NCBI GenBank assembly: GCA_030268105.1
Contig: BSDZ01000008.1
Coordinates: forward strand, 1,984,001-2,048,000
DNA from: Volvox africanus
Taxonomy: Eukaryota > Chlorophyta > Chlorophyceae > Chlamydomonadales > Volvocaceae
Direction: 5' to 3'
DNA length: 64,000 bases
Below, piece after piece: positions 45,972 through 57,700 of this stretch. The notes beneath the pieces are model-generated. The model was not told where the DNA came from, ran no database searches, and worked only from the letters and a program-made list of their open reading frames with translations. Numbering within the stretch: position 1 is the first letter of the stretch; each line of letters begins with the position of its first letter. The position numbers and the translations under genes are program-made.

Positions 45972-46519
45972 CATAGTCTGTTACACAGAGTCTCCACAGT
46001 GCCATAACCATGATAAAAAAGACCTCTGGCATCTCAGGTGTCTTTGGCATTTCTGGTGTCTTAGGTGTCTCTGGTTGTCCTATATATGTTTGATTACTAG
46101 CTTTTTATTTGGACTTATGGTTGCTCAGTCATACACAAACAACACCCACTAGCACGCCCCCATGTGCCCAGGGTGATTATCCATTAAACCTTAGGCAGAC
46201 ATCAGAGATGTCAGAGAGTGAAATGGGGAAGAAGACGCAATCAGAGGGACAGGGACAGCAAAGAAATGGTCAAAGACAGCAGAGAAGGCAGGTGGGAAGT
46301 ACGGGAAAGAAATGGTCAGGGAAGTCAGAGACGTCAGAGATATCAAAGACATCAGAGATGTGAGAGAAGGGGGGGGGAAGGGGAGTCAATCAGAAAGGAC
46401 TGGGGGGAACAGCAGAGAAAGGGTCAGAGACAGCAGAGAAGACAGGTACGGTTGTACATTGTTTCTCTGTGTAAAGTGGACTTCTCCTTGTTAAACTCCA
46501 GAGTGAGTTCTTCTCTAGC
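45972..46519. repeat. Family K dispersed repeat, copy 2
   Basis: Homologous to copy 1 but without the family A insertion. It is purine-rich, with CAGAGA-type units from about 46190 to 46445. Confidence 0.7.
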
Positions 46520-46792
46520 GGCTATGTCTCCGTATTTAGGTAGACGCGGGTTGCTTCGTAAACCGTGCGTCCATGCTGTCATCATCCTGTCCATCCATCC
46601 ACGTTGGCAAGGAAGCACATATGAAGGCAGGGTCTGAGGAGTGAGTGTGCACATGCACGCATGCAGCGGACTGACGTACAAGCACGTAATAGCGGATCCC
46701 AGCAAGGCTGCTACCAGTCAAGCAAATTCACATCTCTCTTTATAACTCTTTCTATCTCTGCGTTACAGGTACACACACACACACACAAGGAT

Positions 46793-46794
<2 letters not shown>

Positions 46795-46852
<58 letters not shown>
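46795..46852. repeat. (AT)n microsatellite
   Basis: About 28 AT units without interruption. Confidence 0.9.
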
Positions 46853-46855
<3 letters not shown>

Positions 46856-47181
46856 TGTGTGTGCGGGCATGCCTATCTCAATCCTTACCAGCGGCTCACT
46901 AACCTAGGATCGGCCCCGCGTGCTTCCCCTGTTGTGCTGGAGGGACGCCGTGTGGCCTCATCCATTAACCCCAACGCACTTGACTTCAACTTATATTCGA
47001 ACACCACTTAACCGCCTATCTCCCACCTAACCACCACCCCCTTCATTACCTAACCCGTACCTGCTCTTACTTCCCTACCCACCACTGTTGGTCTTGCTGA
47101 CACACACACACACAACCTCATCAACACAGTACACCATGTACTGACGTGTGGAATGAATAATCTGATCCAGGCAGCATAGTG

Positions 47182-47367
47182 ACGACAGCCGCCCTCATGC
47201 CGCCGCTAGCAGCCCTACCCGCCCAGCTCATAACCCTCCTGCAGGCGGCAAACACACACTACTCCAGCCCGGCAGGCACCATGCCTCGCATCTATACACG
47301 AATTACTGTCGGGCCTGATGACTTAGGGCCTCTGCTCGAAATAAACGAACTTGACGACGAACGATGA
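47182..47367 (+). CDS. Possible C-terminal exon of an unidentified gene
   Basis: After an acceptor-like GCAGCATAG, a GC-rich frame reads ALMPPLAALPAQLITLLQAA and ends TRITVGPDDLGPLLEINEL...DER plus TGA. Composition resembles coding exons of the window. No upstream exon was found, so it may be chance. Confidence 0.3.
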   Translation, partial: TTAALMPPLAALPAQLITLLQAANTHYSSPAGTMPRIYTRITVGPDDLGPLLEINELDDER

Positions 47368-47503
47368 CGTTGTACTCCTTGCTATGATTTCTTATCGGGG
47401 CATCAATTGGTTTCATCCGCAATCATTAAATTTACACTAATCAGTTTTTGGTTGTGAATAGGGGATTATATCCATTAAAACCATAAGAGAGAGAGAGAGA
47501 GAA

Positions 47504-49308
47504 TCAGTCCATGACAGAAATCATGTCACGGAAGGCCTCTTTGCCCAGCTTGACGTCTACAAGCGCCCCCATGTCATCGCGAGCCTGCAAGCGCTGCGCG
47601 ATGGACTCCCAGTCGCCCCCGGCGAAGAGCGAACCCACCACGTAGTCATCCGTCAAGTCAATCTGCGAAGTTCATAACATGGATAAATTAAAAGTGTAAT
47701 GACACTTTTTCGCGAAATTGACAGTATTGTAATGTTGTAAAATGAACATTTCCTAAATTCAGAACGTGTTTAATGAAGCGATTTGGTACAATACGTTTGC
47801 TTCGCTCATGTGAAACTAATACCTTCGTTATAAGCGGTTTCAAGAGATGGTACAAACGACATCTACCCGGCCCCCGCGCCCCCAAAATCATTTAGTTGGG
47901 CGGTGTCTCTAGCTCCGTTCCCGCCCAACCCCAGCGCACACACAGAATCCATTCATCGTGCCCTTCCACCAAACTGCCTCGACATTCCGCATCCCGTCCT
48001 TCCATCGCACCCCCGGCGCACCCCACCCCACCCGGCAGCCTTACGGCCGGGCTGCCGGCTACTTAGGTAGGGGACCTGCCTCGCCCCGCTTACCCTGCTC
48101 GATCGACCCCACAGTAATTTCCCTGCCTGACCTGTTGTATGTTGTTGTACGTGATGAAAAATACACCATCTTGGGGGTCCCGCAGCAACATCGTGCCAGG
48201 CAACTTCGCATCCAGCCGCACCTCCCACCAGGCACCTCGGCCATCTCGTACAAACACGTGACCGTCATAATCTCGGCGGAAATGCAGCTCCCGTCGGAGC
48301 TCGTCTGCACATTCATAAAACGGGATGCGGGGGCAAAAAAGGGCGACAGGGCAAACAGTCAACAACAAATGAAGAAAGATACGACATGATCCTAGTGTAC
48401 GACAACAGGCCGCAAGTAGTTATGCAGGCGTGCGGTAGAAGAGCAACAAAGGTGCAAGCAAGCTGATCAAACCCGGGCTTGAACACCAAGTGTCGAGCAG
48501 AAGCAGCGCATGTGAAAAATAGTCGGGTACGGAAACACGGTGTTATACCGAGCAGCACGGCAGGCAGCCTTTTCCTCATGCAACGAAAGAATGCAGACGA
48601 CGCGTGGGTTATATGGTTGAGTGTTGCGCAGCTGATGAGAATGCGAGCCGTGGCACAGTGCGTGTGGGGGGATTAAATCGGGTGCTCGGTCCGGTGCCAA
48701 AGGCATAAGCAGTGGAAGTAACAAAAGATGGCGACGTGGCGCGGCGGGCGGACGCGTACGGCACACACTCACCCACATCCGCGCGCTCCGCCGCCGACAG
48801 CCCACCGTTGTCGCTACCACCGCTGCGCGAACCCAGGAGATAGCCCATGAAACCACCAGCGACCGCCGCTGCTCCGAAACCACCAAATTGCTGCAATACA
48901 TTCCGCCGCGTGAAGCTAGCCTGGAAGACGGGAAGGAACGAGGTACGGGACACGTACGAGGGACCGTTATGGACACATAATAAAGTTGCGGCGACAGGCA
49001 GCCTTTTTCTCTGGGGTACCATATTTCGATGTGACCAATAATCTAAGTCAACACTCAACAGTAACGAAGTGCGCATATAACGGTAGGTTGTGATGGTGGC
49101 ACAAGCAGGTGAAATAAATGGCTTGAAGAGAGGGGTTCGGGCATACCGGGGGTGGCGGTGGTGGCGGAGGAGGAGGCTGTGGAGGCATCCCCGCTTCCGT
49201 TTGGTAGACCGCTCTGCAGGGCATTGTCCTCCTTACGGCGCGTGGACGAGCGATCGACGGCGAGCATTGCCGCCAGGCGCAACCCGAAACTCCTGTCGGC
49301 GTAGACAT
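47504..49308 (-). CDS. Plastid-type protein with twin-arginine (Tat-like) membrane or lumen signal
   Basis: Four exons: 49308-49147, 48920-48773, 48304-48132 and 47662-47504, phases 0/1/0, giving 213 residues. Residues 1-54 are a Ser/Arg-rich transit-like leader ending in ten prolines. Next comes TRRNVLQQFGGFGAAAVAGG, a twin arginine followed by a hydrophobic Gly/Ala stretch as in thylakoid Tat signals. The mature part holds ELRRELHFRRDYDGHVFVRD, PGTMLLRDPQDGVFF and DLTDDYVVGSLFAGGDWESI. It would act in or at the thylakoid if plastid-targeted; the function is unknown to me. TGTAA occurs 68 bases after the stop (minus strand, 47436-47432). It is divergent from the gene at 49849. Confidence 0.75.
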
Positions 49309-49848
49309 AATAAAAGAACTACTGACGACCAGCCAATATGTGATGCTCTCTCTGTGGGAGCTGCTAACGAAATCTCAAGCAGAAAGAGGGTTTAATCGCT
49401 ACTTGGGCGCCCGAGAGGAATACAGCATACTTGAGTACCAAACTTGAGTTAAAAAAGGAAATATGTGTCATGTCGAATTTGATGCAAGTAAGCTGCGGTG
49501 AAATTGTGTAATACAAGTCAATGCAAGTCCGTTAGAGCGAGCCGCCGCCGTACTCGCTCCATTCGTTAAGAGATTCTTTCTCGTGCCCTATCAAAGTTTA
49601 GGTATTGTTCATATCCTGTTTATATAAATGCATATGCCATTCTCTATGAGGGAAGCTTTCGGAAACATGGACAATGCAGTGCTTGCGGCTTGTGCATCTT
49701 CCTGATACTTTTTGTATCCTAATATCGAAATGTCAAGTAAATGTTAAATTGTAATGTTAAAATTACAACCCGCTTGAATATTTGATGTGCGATCCCGCAA
49801 CACGGTCGAGACCTAAAACGACCGAATCGAACTTCAATCATTTCACAC
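49309..49848. promoter_or_regulatory. 540-bp divergent promoter region
   Basis: Lies between start codons at 49308 (minus) and 49849 (plus). It is AT-rich around 49430-49760 with no exon seen. Probably a bidirectional promoter. Confidence 0.5.
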
Positions 49849-52800
49849 ATGGCAGCCGAGCTTGGTGGCTCCTGCCTTAGGATTGACATGGACGGCGCAA
49901 GGCATCGCCATGAATACACATTCATCCGTCCCAGGCGTGAAAGCCACCCTCTCCATGCCTGGTCTGGTACCTGGCTTCTAACCGGCCATCCCCAAAAGGG
50001 TCGCAAATGTAATTTCCGATCTTTATTGTCAGAAGTCTCCTCCAAAAATGGACATACCAACCCCCCTGGGCCCGAGCCGGTCGCCAAACCATCAGCATCT
50101 ATGCAGAGCTCCGTTTTGGAGCCGGCAAGCCCATCAATTAACAACGCCCAGCCTCCTCAGTGGGGCAGGATGACTTTAGAGCAAATGCAAAGAGAGGCAC
50201 GTGCCAAACTGGGAGACATGGTCCGGCAGCAACTTGAAGCGGACAGGACCCAGCAGCAGCAGGCGCTACAACCTTCTGGGGCCGTCCGAACTTCAGGCAG
50301 CGCCACCAGCAGTCACAATAGCATTATTGACGCTAATGCAGCCCCTTCTAGCTCCCCTCAGCTCACGCAGCCCAGCCAACCGGAGTCACAGGGGATTGCG
50401 GCAATGCCAATAGCACGCACTTCTCCAAACGGGGCAGCGTCAACTGGGGCAGTTGCCCCTTCCACTTCAGCAGTGACGGCAACGTCAATGACCGCTGCGA
50501 CGACTCTGACGTTGCCGTCAGCCCCTGCGGACGAATGGGAAGCCATGCGGCAGGAGTGGGACGAGGAGTGGCAGCAAATCAGGGCACGATGGCGTCAATT
50601 CGTAGAAAGACCCTTGGACCTGCCACCGTCGCAGCAGCAGCCGCCGGCCGATGGGTCGGCGGCAGGAGCCGCCACGGCGGCGGCGGCAGCCGGCGGCAGC
50701 ACCGACGGCCACCTTCAGCGGCGTGCGGTAGTAAGTCGGGCCCTCCAGATGGTCTGTGTAGCGGCATTTGTGGCGCAGTGGGCGCCGCTGGTGCATGCGC
50801 TGGTGGGGCCCGGGGCGGCGGCGGCAGCGGCGGTGGCGTCTGGGTGGGAGTTGTGGCTGGCGCTGCTGGTGGCGAGTCCTCCTACGCCGCTGACGTTGTC
50901 CTGGCAGGCGGTGAGTGTATATGTGTGTTTGTGTGTGTGAGAGAGAGGGGGAGAGAGAGAGGGACAGGGAGGAGAGAGAGAGAAAGAGAGAGAGAGAGGA
51001 GACAGGGGGTCCTCGTTCATTGTGGGTAGGAAGATTGGGAGTGAGGAAAGGGTGTGAACGGGGGCTGAGGAGGGTGAAAGAAGGCTCCGCAAAAGCATCG
51101 CAGGAACCCAATCAGACGACATTTCTGAAGGAGACTCAGAAATTCCCAAAGCTACATCTATAGGTCGTTGGATGCTGATGCTGATGCTGATGCTGGTGCG
51201 TAATCGCTCGTGTCATCCAGATGACATATGAGCTTTCTTTCCAATGCTCCCGGAGGAGATAGAGGGAGACCATGCAGATCACCATTTCGGTTATATTTTT
51301 GTTTTTGTCGTTGACGCGCTAACGCCTGTATTTGTATCTCTGTTATGTTTCTGCAGGACGCAGTCAGCCTGTCCGCCGGTCACTTCGGCTGCCTGTTGAC
51401 GAGCTCAGTGCTGCACAGCGGTCTGGCGTCTCTGGCGGTGAGGTGGCGGGTGCGGGAGGGGTTGATTCGCACCACTGGGTCAGAGGGCTGACGCTTGGTC
51501 GGTGGGAGAAGGGTGGCACGCTGTGTTTTTGCGTTCACATGTCTTGCGGGAAGGTGAGGGAAGGGAAGGGGAAATAGGGACAGGGCAAAAAGTGATGCAT
51601 GTATGAGCCGGTGAGGAGACGCCTTGAAGGGGGGTTAATACGGCCGGCCTCACCATGCACCGGGCAGGGCGGGGAGATCTAGCCAGCCAGCCATCCCGTT
51701 ACTTCCCCCAACCAGCTCCAACTACCTCGAAACCAAACAAACCTCGTAGGTATCCCTTGCCTCCCTGGAGGAGACCTTACCCTGGCTGGAAACCCTAGAT
51801 GGATTCGTCATTATGCTGCTGTCGTACAGCTTGGCGGGCGCCGGGGTGGGCCTTGCGCAGCTGTTTCTAGGCAGCCAGACCTCGGGCATCGCCGGATTGG
51901 GTGAGTGGGGCGACCTCTCCTTCCCTGCTTCCCCCTTTCCCTCCACCCCGACCCTCCCAAATTGTGACGCTCGGAGTCTGGACCAGGTCACGTGCCAACA
52001 CCGTGTGTGTTGGGGCTGTATCGTGCGCTGGATATGGATGTCATTACTCGGGAGGGTACCAACCGTGCCAAGCTTGTCTGAGCCCATGTGCTCACTCTGC
52101 AAGGCGTAAATATCTGTGACAGCGTGTCTGTCTGCCTGCCTGCCCGTCTGTCTGTCTGTCTGTCTGTCTGTCAGCCTATCGGCACAAAGCAAAAGAGGAT
52201 ATTACGGGACCTTTACTCTTTGGAACCTTTTGCCCGCTTCTGCACTGCCGTCTACTCGGCTACGCATGTCCAATGCGGGTTTGCGTCTTTCCCCCTTCCC
52301 TCCCCCCTCCCCCCTCCCCCTTATCGAAAGGCGCTGCTGTTGGTTTGGAGGTTGCTGTGGCGGTTCGCTGCTGGCGCTATACGGGGGGCAAACTGATGCC
52401 GCCCACCATCACCTGCATCTGCCTGCTGTGCGTGGCGACACTGACGGCTGTCTACCAGCCACTCGTGGGCCCTTGGTAAGTACGACAAACACACGTGTGG
52501 ACGCTGGCAAGTTGCACAGTACTGTATTACCACATGTCCGGCAGCACGTGTTCCAATCTGTGATTTTTCACTTCCACGTTTCCCGTCCTTAGCATCTCTC
52601 CCGTCCCACATACCCCGCAACCCCGTTCTCAGGGGCATCCTCGGCGGCGTCCTCGGTGGCGCGTTGTCTGCCGTCGTAGCGTACGACATACTGTACATCA
52701 TGCGTGTCGCAATTGCCATAACTCTCCTATTAGGCGTCGGGGCATGGAAACTGCTGACGTGGCTTCCACGGACTGTTTGGCGGTTTGTGGTTGGTGTTTC

Positions 52801-52855
52801 TGCCGTACTTTGGGGCACCTTGGTGGCAGTTTTGCAGGCCTTGAGGGGCGTATGA
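49849..52855 (+). CDS. Polytopic membrane protein of unknown function
   Basis: Five exons: 49849-50910, 51357-51437, 51750-51900, 52331-52475 and 52633-52855, phases 0/0/1/2, giving 553 residues. Residues 1-290 are soluble, Ser/Ala/Gln-rich, with a helical MTLEQMQREARAKLGDMVRQ and a WEAMRQEWDEEWQQIRARW segment. From about 295 there are six or more hydrophobic segments: VSRALQMVCVAAFVAQWAPL, FVIMLLSYSLAGAGVGLAQL, MPPTITCICLLCVATLTAVY, ILGGVLGGALSAVVAYDILY and the C-terminal VAIAITLLLGVGAWKLL. The GGKLMPP stretch after two Gly-rich helices recalls TMEM14-type proteins, but this is weak. A plastid or mitochondrial membrane is possible. A purine microsatellite (50940-51003) sits in intron 1. Confidence 0.7.
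50940..51003. repeat. (GA)n-rich tract
   Basis: GAGAGAGAGGGGGAGAGAGA and similar units just after the first donor of the 49849 gene. Confidence 0.8.
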
Positions 52856-53814
52856 GGACTGAACCGTTGTGTTTTAGGGTTTTATTTTCTATGTGCCCTT
52901 GTGGTGTGTCAAATCGCTCGCTAGCGGTGCAGGAGCAACCAACGCATCATCCTTTCTGTCAGCTGGCCTGTCGTACATACTTGCGTGTGGAGTCGTTTTA
53001 GCTATCTATCCGATGCATGAATATCTCCCCCGCTGCGCAACCACTCATCTAGATGTGTGGTAATCGGGGTGGGCCAATGGCAGGGTGCGATATGCATATA
53101 CGGCATCATGATCATCATCATCATCAATAGCAACAACAAGAATGCAAATACATGTTGTTACAATACCAGTGCATGGGGGACGTCGTCCACCCCGAGGACG
53201 CATCCACCGCCACGTCGTGTCTAACACACACGCACACCCAAAGCCGCACACGCACACGGCCCCACACACATCTATATAAATATATCCCCCTCTCATTCGG
53301 GGAATCCTCCGAGATATCGGTACCACATCATATTGCTAGGTCGGTAGCTGTGCCGCCAGTCAACAGCACAGAGGAGATCATCGTATCAACAAGAGCTGCT
53401 GACCACACAGGGGATGCATTGCCAAATAGGACAGATTGGAAACGCGGAAATCTGTCATTGGAAAACTGGTCATGCTTAGAATGCAGGAAAACCACCTGCA
53501 GGAACCACCTGCATGAGGGGCTTGGTCCATCATGGCAACCTGAATCCTCAAGCCGTTAGTTGTCCCACTCCCTCCCCTCGCATGTGCATTTCATTCGTGA
53601 GTTTGCACGTCTCAATGCATAGATGTATGTATGCACACATGTCCGCGTGAAAACTGTTGTGAGCCCAGGAATGAACCCATACAGCATCATCACCACCACT
53701 ACCACTACCACCATCGTCTTTATCACCACCACCCCTAACCGCCTTACCGACTTATTGCCTTTATCAACGTCAGTGCTTGTTTGTTTGTGCAAAATACACA
53801 AATGTCGTAGGCGC
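52856..53814. other. Convergent intergenic stretch
   Basis: Between the stop of the 49849 gene and the putative stop at 53815 on the other strand. Contains a CA/CG-rich repeat (53225-53270) and a CCA/CCT-type triplet tract (53680-53740). No exon supported. Confidence 0.5.
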
Positions 53815-54696
53815 TTACGAATTATAGGGTACGAAATTGGATCCTTCAGGATTTAAATTGAACTTCCTTGGATCACGCAACAGCTGCTGCACAGCTGATG
53901 AATCCTAGACACAAAAATTACGAATAGATAATAGATAGGATACGACCAAGCATAACTCAATGACGATCGAAAAGGCATCTTTGCGGATAAAAGTGAAGGG
54001 ACCAACGCGGCCAACTTACTAGTTTCGGACCTCCCTGCAGTCCCTCCTCCCTCCTCCTCGCCTTCTTCCGTCTCCGTCATTAATTATTCCAATAAAAAGA
54101 CCACACCGCGGCTAGTTATTGCCGCCAACCGACCTTGCTATGAAGAGCGACGAACTGAACGTTGCTGAGTTCCATATCCGCTGTCGGTAAGACAGTCGGC
54201 AAGACATTCGTCTTTCTGGCTCTTAACTACTTGTCTCACCCTCGTTTTCTTCTCTGCGTTGCAACTTTCCGGTAACCTTCCGTTCAATCCATGTGTTTGG
54301 CGGGGAGGGAGGGAACAGCTCCGCAGCTGCCGGCAAGCATTCAGGATAGGTGGATCACACCAAGGGTCCATCTTGGTTTCTCCGTTTACTCCATATCTCT
54401 TCCTGCTTCCCTCCGTCCGTCCGTCCCTCCCTCTCTCCTTCTGCCCGTCCATCCGTCCGTCCGTCCAACTACCCCTCAATGTCTCTCCGTCCTTCGTTCG
54501 CGCAGCCCTCTTGCGTGAGCCTCTCCTGCCCTCGTCCATCCGTGCCATGTCATAACATCCTCAACTCATCCATCAGGACAGCGACCTCACTAAGGGGCAC
54601 CTTCGCGCGCATCTGCATCAGGGTTGGAAATGACGCCGGCGGCGGCGCTGCCTCCACCGCCACCGCCGCGGCCGTGAGGAGCATGCAAACCAGCAT
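53815..54696 (-). CDS. Candidate small secreted or lumenal protein (incomplete model)
   Basis: An ATG at 54696 opens MLVCMLLTAAAVAVEAAPPP, a good hydrophobic leader. Downstream, a frame ending at 54134 with an AAG/GTCGGT donor reads TNVLPTVLPTADMELSNVQF then VALHSK. A short exon ends at 54020 with GGPKL before GTAAGT. The last exon, 53904-53815, reads DSSAVQQLLRDPRKFNLNPE then GSNFVPYNS and stop, in matching phase 0. The middle acceptors are not settled. The leader overlaps the last codons of the pseudokinase gene on the same strand. Not recognised; the leader suits a secreted or thylakoid-lumen protein. Confidence 0.4.
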
Positions 54697-54700
54697 TGTA

Positions 54701-57700
54701 CTACAGTGAGCCCGTCGTCGGGACCTGTTTCCGTAGCTGCTGCCGTACCGCATGCTCGATAGCTTGCAGGCTGACGCAGACCTGGGCAAAGGTCGGTCGC
54801 GCGCGAGGATCAGGTTGCCAGCACAGGGCGCAAAGATCGCGAAGGGGTGATCGCGCCAACGATGGCACTGCTGCTGCCTCTGGTCCCGCCGCCCCTGCCG
54901 CCGTTACAACGCCACCGTTGTCGCCATCATCGTCTGGCCATCGCGGCCGCAGCTCCCCCGCCGCCACGCCACGGACCACCTCCTCGGTGGGGATGCCAGC
55001 GTACGGCAAACTTCCAGTAGACATGAAGTACAGCGTCACACCGAAGGCGTAAACTTCGGGTGATAATTGTATACATAATGTGCGGATGATTGAAGGCGGG
55101 AAAAGCATTCGATGTTTAGGCGACGGGATGGGACGGGCCACGGATAGAGAAGGCGGCAGGGAGGAGTATCATCGAGGACTATAAGACCCCCAGGTTTCTA
55201 AGCCTCCGTCTGCACCAGGCCCCCAAAAGCCCCCTAAAGCCCAAGGGCCAGGGCCAGAGGCTCCGAAGCCCCCTTTTCCCCTACCGCTCAGCCGCTTCCC
55301 AACATCCATCATGCATGCCTACCATCGCTTGCTTTCCCCACGACCCCGCACAGCTGTTCCGGCGACCAAAACGGAAGGGCGGCCACGTCCACGCCTCCTG
55401 TGCTGCTGCGGCGAGGCTCGAGGCTCCTACCGTTCTCCGCCGCCCCGGCGCCCGCGGCCTCCGGCGCGGCCATCGCGACGTTCGAGTTACCCCGAAGCAG
55501 ACCCAAAGGGACGGGCTCGAGCACAAGGTCATCGTAATCGCCAAAGCACACACGCGCCAGACTAAAATTTGAGACCTGCACGAAGTTTAGCAAATAAATG
55601 AAATTAGTAACGCAATCAAGACCCCAACAGGAAAAATTAAGAAACCTTTATAAAACCAAAGCTTTATGAAATGCCACCACAGACCACACGCATGTTCTCT
55701 CTCAATCAAACTTTAAATTAACCGATGTTGTATTAGATTTTGAAATATATATAATCGGCTGACTTGCGATTACTGTTCGGCTTTTCACCCGACATTGCAA
55801 ACATGTGTGCACTGTCAGTACTCCATGTGCACTATTCTGTGTGTGCTTCACAAATCGTTTCTGAATTTGATTTCATTTAAGCTGCAAATGTTTTCTGGAA
55901 AAGGCTGATAAGGCAAGGAAGTTCTGCAGCCCCGCACATGTGCCCGCCCAGCCCAACCTTGGCGGTGAAACCTCGGCGGTCGATGTTGGAGCTCTTAAGC
56001 AGCACATTAGCTGGACGTAGAGACCCATGGACCACTCCGCGACTGTGCAAGTGCTGCAGCGCGCAGGCCAACTCCAGGGATGTCCGCAGCAACGCTCGCA
56101 GCGCCACCCGGCCATTCCACACCCGGTTGGGCACGAAGAGTCCGCGCTGGACCGCCTGCTGCAACGTTGACTGTTGTTGGCGGGAACAAAAGGGAGTGAG
56201 AAATAATAATAATAATGAGGGAAGGAAAGAAACAAAAGGAGGTGGGAAAGCGACGAAAAAAGCTGGGGTTCAGTTCCTGTGGCTCCGGGTTTTCCCGGAC
56301 ACCAATTTCCCGCGATCGTACCTTATCCGCGTACTCCATAATGATGACCGTTAGGTAATCCCCTTCAGCAGCCGACAACAGAGCCGCAATTTGGTCCAAA
56401 GTGAGTGCATGACGAAGGGAGCCGAAGGGGTCACCGAAGCCTTCGTAGGAATTAAAGGACAGACTGCCCGGACTGACAGTGCCGGGCCCTACCGCCACCG
56501 CCGCTGCCCCGTGCGTGCCAGCACTTTTTCTTGTCGTTGCAGCTGCGGTCGCTGCATTGTAATGGCTGACAGAGGCCGCAGTTCCTTTGACGGCGGTGGC
56601 TGCGGCTGACATCGCTGTTGCACCTGCGCCAACCTCGGCCTCTTCGGCGGGGATGTGAGACGGAGTGGCAAATGTAGACGCCTCAGCAGCGGCGGCGCTA
56701 CGGCCGGTTTCCGCTGCCGGATGCGTCCGCGGCGACGCCGTCTCCGCCGTACCACGACATTCAACATGTGACAAGGGTTGTTGTTGCTCCCTGGTTGCGC
56801 AGCCCTGACGGCGAGCTGGCTCTGGCGGGGCTGCCGCCGTTCCAGTCGCAACCTGGGAGGCAGCGGGGTCCTGAATGGTTCTTGAGAATTGCTCCCTCGG
56901 GGCCTTCAGCACCCGGCTGCCTCCTGCCCCAGCCTTGGAGTGACCGTATCCTAAACCTATCTGACAGCCGGACAGCAGGGAACTGGGAGGTGGGAGGCTG
57001 GTGGCGCTGCCGCCATAAGTTCCAACAATAAGATCAGAGATCTGCTCCGCGGCGCTGTCCACACCGGTACTTGCAGAATCGTTTTGCACGACGTTATTCG
57101 TGGCGGTGGGGCCGGACAGATGATGCACCACCGCCGCCGCCGCCGCGGCGGCGGTGGACGTGGTGCTGTCACCGCCACCACCGTTGGCATCGCACTCCTC
57201 TGCCACTGCCGCACGAGAGCCTGGAGCGGAAGCTGAGGACACTGTAGCACAGTCGAGAGCGTTCACCGCAGCGGTGGTGGCACCGGCGGCGGTCTGCCCG
57301 GCGGCCGACGGGTTGCCCGTGCAGTGCCCATGCGGCAAAGATGCCACGACTGCCGCCACCACCGCTACTGCGGCCTGTATCGGCGACAGCGCGAAGCGAC
57401 AGCAACGGACGCTGTAATGCTGCAAGACGTTTGGGTGTGCAAGGGCCTTGCTGACAAGTGCCTGTTTGATGATGGCTGAAGTGTTGGGATCCAGCGAGAG
57501 ACTGGACGTGAGCTTAACGGCCACGTGTGCGCCTCGCCAACGCGCTGCGTCCAGAGAGTTCCAAAGAGTTCCAGAGTTCGAGGGTCAACGGCGCAGCGAA
57601 ATTGGTCTCATATTGCAGGTGAGTTGGAGATGCCAGGATTTTTTTCCTCTTGTCAATGCCAGGATTAAAGAAGTTAGGAGCTAGGGAAGGAAACGATAGA

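Larger units (their letters stand above)
40153..47503. other. Gene-poor, repeat-rich stretch
   Basis: No supported complete gene. It holds family H (40480), family F (42530), family B (43782), family C (44941, 45236) and family K (45972) copies, (AT)n at 46795, and two tRNA B-box-like GGTTCGAATCC sites (43681 plus, about 45192 minus). The frame at 44673-44940 (MDVGETCTLEKCKEMVQRQ) looks protein-like but is cut by a family C element and matches nothing I know. Confidence 0.6.

Noticed and set aside
48059..48368. Overlapping frames on both strands at the plastid-protein exon
   Set aside because: Only the minus frame with phase-matched splice sites at 48304 and 48132 connects to the flanking exons; the others are shadows.
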